This document shows, one piece after another, positions 62,223 through 64,000 of a stretch of DNA of 64,000 nucleotides; positions within the stretch are counted from its first letter, which is position 1; the number at the start of each line of letters is the position of its first letter. A model generated the notes under the pieces. It saw only the letters and a program-made list of their open reading frames with translations. It searched no databases and had not been told where the DNA came from. Source of the stretch: Agromyces intestinalis (GTDB taxonomy: Bacteria; Actinomycetota; Actinomycetes; Actinomycetales; Microbacteriaceae); NCBI RefSeq assembly GCF_008365295.1, contig NZ_CP043505.1, positions 3,348,001 to 3,412,000 on the forward strand, in the 5' to 3' direction. The translations under genes and the position numbers were made by a program.

Positions 62223-63729
62223 CACCGCGCACCCCACCACCACCGCCACCGGCAGCGACGTTCGCGTTCGCTTCTGCCCGTCGCCCACCGGCACCCCGCA
62301 CGTGGGGCTCGTCCGCACCGCCCTGTTCAACTGGGCGTACGCGCGCCACACCGGCGGTACCTTCGTGTTCCGCATCGAAGACACCGACGCCGCGCGCGAC
62401 AGCGAAGAGAGCTACGAGCAGATCCTCGATGCGCTCACCTGGCTCGGCCTCGACTGGGACGAGGGCGTCGGCGTCGGCGGCCCCCACGGGCCGTACCGCC
62501 AGTCGCAGCGCGCCGAGATCTACGCCGACGTCATCGAGCGGCTGAAGGCCGCCGGTCACCTGTACGAGAGCTATTCGACGGCCGAGGAGATCGACGCCCG
62601 GAATGCGGCCGCCGGCCGACCGAAGCAGCTGGGCTACGACAACCACGACCGTTCGCTGACCGAGGAGCAGCGTGCCGCGTTCCGCGCCGAGGGCCGGCAG
62701 CCTGCGTTGCGGCTGCGGGTGCCCGAGGTCGACCTCGGGTTCGACGACCTGGTGCGCGGGCGCATCGACTTCCCGGTCGGCTCGACCATCGACTTCGTCG
62801 TCGTGCGCCCGAACGGTGCGCCGCTCTACACCTTCGTGAACCCCGTCGACGACGCGCTGATGGGCATCACGCACGTGCTGCGCGGCGAAGACCTGCTCTC
62901 GTCGACGCCGCGCCAGATCGCGCTCTACCGCGCGCTCATCGACATCGGCGTGACCGAGTTCGTGCCGCGCTTCGGCCACCTGCCGTACGTGATGGGCGAG
63001 GGCAACAAGAAACTCTCGAAGCGCGACCCCGAGTCGAATCTCTTCCACCACCGAGAGCGGGGGTTCATCCCCGAGGGACTGCTGAACTACCTCGCGCTGC
63101 TCGGCTGGGGATTCGCGGCCGACCGCGACGTGTTCAGCCGCGACGAGCTCGTCGCCGCCTTCGACGTGGTGAACGTCAACCCGAACCCCGCCCGCTTCGA
63201 CCAGAAGAAGGCCGAGTCGATCAACGGCGACCACATCCGCCTGCTCGAGCCCGCCGACTTCGCCGCGCGCGTGGTGCCGTACCTCGCTGCTGCCGGCGTG
63301 GTCTCGGAGCCGCTTTCGGCGGCTGACGAGGCGATCCTCGCGTCGGCTGCGCCCTTGGTGCAGGAGCGCATCGGACTGCTCGGTGAGGCGCCCGGCATGC
63401 TGGGCTTCCTGTTCACGGATGCCTCGGGGCTGACGTACGACGACGACGCCGTGGCATCCCTGCCCGGCGACGCGCCGGCAGTGCTCGCCGCCGCGGCTGA
63501 CGCGCTCGAGCGCGTGCCGGCCTCGTCGTGGGCGACGGCCGAGATCGAGGAGGCGCTGCGCGCCGCGCTCATCGACGGACTCGGGCTGAAGCCGCGCGTG
63601 GCCTTCACGCCCGTGCGGGTCGCCGTGTCGGGCCGACGCGTGTCGCCGCCGCTGTTCGAGTCGATGCAGATCCTCGGCAAGATCGACTCGCTCGAGCGGA
63701 TCGCGGGGCTGCAGGCGCGGCTGGGCTGA
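62215..63729 (+). CDS. gltX: Glutamyl-tRNA synthetase
   Basis: A 504-residue class I synthetase. The HIGH-type motif is [27 protein letters not shown] and the KMSKS-type motif is [12 protein letters not shown]. It includes [33 protein letters not shown] and the C-terminal anticodon domain. ATG 62215 overlaps the regulator stop. Most actinobacteria use this enzyme also to charge tRNA-Gln for the amidotransferase route; tRNA-Gln lies just downstream here. Confidence 0.96.
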   Translation: MSDTAHPTTTATGSDVRVRFCPSPTGTPHVGLVRTALFNWAYARHTGGTFVFRIEDTDAARDSEESYEQILDALTWLGLDWDEGVGVGGPHGPYRQSQRAEIYADVIERLKAAGHLYESYSTAEEIDARNAAAGRPKQLGYDNHDRSLTEEQRAAFRAEGRQPALRLRVPEVDLGFDDLVRGRIDFPVGSTIDFVVVRPNGAPLYTFVNPVDDALMGITHVLRGEDLLSSTPRQIALYRALIDIGVTEFVPRFGHLPYVMGEGNKKLSKRDPESNLFHHRERGFIPEGLLNYLALLGWGFAADRDVFSRDELVAAFDVVNVNPNPARFDQKKAESINGDHIRLLEPADFAARVVPYLAAAGVVSEPLSAADEAILASAAPLVQERIGLLGEAPGMLGFLFTDASGLTYDDDAVASLPGDAPAVLAAAADALERVPASSWATAEIEEALRAALIDGLGLKPRVAFTPVRVAVSGRRVSPPLFESMQILGKIDSLERIAGLQARLG

Positions 63730-63756
63730 CGCGGGCGGCCGCGGTGGTGGCTGGCT

Positions 63757-63797
63757 GGTCGAGGAGTGCCCGGCGGGGTCGGACGCGTCTCGAGACC
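63757..63797. repeat. REP-like imperfect palindrome after gltX
   Basis: The sequence begins GGTCGAGGAG and ends CGTCTCGAGACC with a GC-rich centre. It matches a type of interspersed repeat I recall in intergenic regions of Microbacteriaceae. Only one copy occurs in this window. Confidence 0.4.
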
Positions 63798-63853
63798 TGG
63801 TGACCCGCCTTCGAAGCCGCCCTCGCCGCCCCTCGAATCGTGCCGCGCTCGAT

Positions 63854-63882
63854 TTGGCCGGTGCCACGCCGTGGGCTAGAGT
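63854..63882 (+). promoter_or_regulatory. Promoter of tRNA-Gln
   Basis: TTGGCC (63854-63859), 17-base spacer and TAGAGT (63877-63882), 33 bases before the tRNA. Confidence 0.6.
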
Positions 63883-63915
63883 TACTTGTCGGCCCGGGAC
63901 GCGGTTCAGGGCCAT

Positions 63916-63987
63916 TGGGGTATGGTGTAATTGGCAACACGGCTGATTCTGGTTCAGTTGTTCTTGGTTCGAGTCCAGGTACCCCAG
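63916..63987 (+). tRNA. tRNA-Gln (anticodon CUG)
   Basis: TGGGGTA pairs with TACCCCA as the acceptor stem, CTGATTCTGGTTCAG forms the anticodon arm with CTG, and GGTTCGAGTCC is the T-loop. The U1-A72 end pair is a normal glutamine tRNA feature. CCA is not encoded. Confidence 0.95.
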
Positions 63988-64000
63988 CAGTGATGAAGGC

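Overview
The window is 64 kb of very GC-rich DNA. It comes from an actinobacterium, most likely Microbacteriaceae and perhaps near Agromyces or Microbacterium. Three things point there: the recurring word GGATGCC/GGCATCC, FtsE/FtsX followed by SmpB with an ALAA-type tmRNA tag, and many genes whose start codon lies exactly six bases after a TAnnnT -10 box (leaderless mRNAs). Gene density is high and coupling by ATGA/GTGA overlaps is frequent. I see no integrase, transposase, phage block or CRISPR array.

Layout. 1-4.7 kb: rph end, rdgB, a cation efflux protein, DedA, an iron-regulated heme oxygenase, an LLM-class oxidoreductase and tRNA-Leu. 4.8-10.1 kb: an unknown protein, then a Tad/Flp pilus operon (ATPase, TadB, TadC, pilin-like peptide and three TadE/G-like minor pilins). 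10.2-18.4 kb: MFS exporter, prfB, ftsEX, smpB, an ACT protein with OsmC, ArsR-type regulator, tyrosine phosphatase and SIMPL protein. 18.5-24.3 kb: ssrA (tmRNA), LysR regulator, EamA exporter, lipoprotein, a 25-residue Cys-rich peptide, aldo/keto reductase, Dabb protein, HisN-like phosphatase and tRNA-Lys. 24.4-29.3 kb: two divergent secreted hydrolases, an M14 carboxypeptidase with an odd insertion and a GH43-AbfB arabinosidase with a LacI-type operator. 29.3-34.7 kb: a membrane hydrolase behind an 8-copy heptamer repeat, then a biotin-transport operon in which an acyl-CoA ligase and a thiolase sit between bioY and bioMN. 34.8-41.1 kb: two unknown proteins and a TetR-MMPL-YhgE operon whose MMPL protein carries a degenerate ABC-ATPase domain. 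41.1-48.6 kb: a fused trehalose-6-phosphate synthase/phosphatase and ilvD-ilvB-ilvN-ilvC. 48.7-54.4 kb: a copper module (tyrosinase, PpoB2/DUF2182 membrane protein, zinc metallopeptidase, CutC) plus two small membrane proteins. 54.5-64 kb: serA, leuB, ilvE, GNAT acetyltransferase, FAH-family hydrolase, class V aminotransferase with a divergent LysR regulator, gltX and tRNA-Gln.

How it fits together. The window is mainly core chromosome (branched-chain amino acid and serine synthesis, translation, division) with accessory blocks between. The best candidate for an undescribed system is the coupled tyrosinase / PpoB2-like / metallopeptidase operon followed by cutC. It suggests a copper-loaded and possibly protease-matured polyphenol oxidase set between ilvC and serA. 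Other points of interest are the bioY-ligase-thiolase-bioMN operon, the MMPL/pseudo-ABC fusion, and a consistent leaderless promoter layout that fixes many start codons.
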